In this document: positions 63,420 to 64,000 of the stretch, piece by piece
How the letters are laid out: each line of letters starts with the position of its first letter
Numbering within the stretch: position 1 is the first letter of the stretch
From: RYN-230 sp963844695
Lineage (GTDB): Bacteria > Actinomycetota > Actinomycetes > Streptosporangiales > Streptosporangiaceae
Reading direction: 5' to 3'
NCBI GenBank assembly: GCA_963844695.1
Contig: CAWJPL010000035.1
Span: 124,001 to 188,000, forward strand
DNA length: 64,000 nt
Position numbers and translations under genes: made by a program
Notes under the pieces: generated by a model
Told to the model about the DNA's origin: nothing
The model's input: only the letters and a program-made list of their open reading frames with translations
Databases searched by the model: none

Positions 63420-64000
63420 TCAGGCTGCTTCGGTGAGGGCGACGGTGTATCCGAGGGCCTCGAGCTGGCGGATGTGGTTGCGTACCTTCTTGCTGGTGTC
63501 GAGGCGGCTGGCATGGTAGCCGCTGCCAAGGTCCTGGTAGCGGGCGGCGGGGTCAGCGAGCAGGTGCCAGATGATGACCAGGATGGAGCGGGCGACGGCG
63601 ACCAGGGCTTTGAGCTTGCCGCGGCGCTTGACGATGCGCCGGTAGCGTTCGCCGGGGAAGGTGCCGGTCCGGGCGGCTGCCGCTGCGGCTTCGCCCAGGA
63701 CGCCTTTGAGGTAGGGGTTGCCCTTGCCGGTTTTGCCGCCGCGGCTTCGGGGCCCGGACTGGATGGTGCGGGGGCTCAGCTTGGCCCACGACACCAGGTG
63801 GCCGGGGGTGGGGAACCGGGTCATGTCCAGGCCGATCTCCGCGATGACCGCCTGGGCGCCCTCAGGCCCGATCCCGGTGATCTCGTCCAGCCGGGCAGAA
63901 GCAGGCAGGACAGGTGCGCCCGGGCCGGTACCCGCCGGCGGCCCGGTGGCGCCGTCGGCGCCGGAGCCCTGAGCGGCGGGGATGGCTGCGATCAGCTGCT
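63420..64000 (-). mobile_element. IS110-family transposase, C-terminal part (runs off the window)
   Basis: At least 193 residues, open at the right edge. The Transposase_20 domain is clear: LDEITGIGPEGAQAVIAEIG, TRFPTPGHLVSWAKLSPRTI, GNPYLKGVLGEAAAAAARTG, then LVAVARSILVIIWHLLADPA. The N-terminal DEDD catalytic domain lies beyond the window. It marks the right part of the accessory island as mobile DNA. Element ends cannot be defined. Confidence 0.88.

Overview
The window is high-GC actinobacterial DNA and probably comes from a filamentous actinomycete. The evidence is the bldC - DUF8083 - valine dehydrogenase - DUF3073 - purM - purF - sterol-carrier - purL - purQ - purS neighbourhood familiar from Streptomyces and relatives, a mycothiol-dependent enzyme family, Tat and lipoprotein signals, and frequent GTG/TTG starts with ATGA/GTGA overlaps.

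Layout. 0-6 kb: a PPK2 fragment, ArfB, MscL, a family A DNA polymerase-like protein and a large acidic hypothetical. 6-17 kb: the conserved bldC/purine block, with purS, purQ, purL, a sterol-carrier protein, purF and purM all on the minus strand and an anti-sigma-type ATPase between purQ and purS. 17-27 kb: a branched-chain 2-oxoacid dehydrogenase operon (E1a, E1b, E2), a Dabb protein and two acyl-CoA dehydrogenases, one of them a two-domain FadE34-like fusion. This fits acyl-CoA and branched-chain catabolism, and valine dehydrogenase lies nearby. 27-34 kb: an LCP cell-wall ligase, then a translationally coupled GT2 synthase - GH26 lipoprotein - GT39 membrane glycosyltransferase set that looks like a surface-glycan unit. 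34-50 kb: accessory housekeeping (peroxidase, DUF1206, TetR/MDMPI, an orphan DNA methyltransferase, GNATs, PRC-barrel, DUF2252, DUF4386, M28 peptidase, DUF2254) mixed with decayed genes.

50-64 kb is an accessory island. Four good copies and two degenerate copies of the 3' half of a tRNA-Gly(CCC) gene, two decayed tyrosine-integrase ends, a nonsense-disrupted HicB-like gene, a beheaded XRE regulator, a PIN/antitoxin pair whose toxin has lost its first catalytic Asp, and an IS110 transposase show repeated integration and decay. Two paralogues of an unrecognised ~349-residue protein stand at 47.8 and 62.2 kb.

Many otherwise well-conserved genes, including purM, carry single-base frame breaks: mscL, the 3.9 kb hypothetical, DUF3073, purM, the ATPase, LCP, GT39, glutathione peroxidase, DUF1206, a GNAT, a methyltransferase (two breaks), a VOC protein and a histidine phosphatase. 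In two cases an internal repeat pinpoints the extra base. I read most of these as sequence or assembly errors and annotate the genes across the break. True remnants are marked as pseudogenes.
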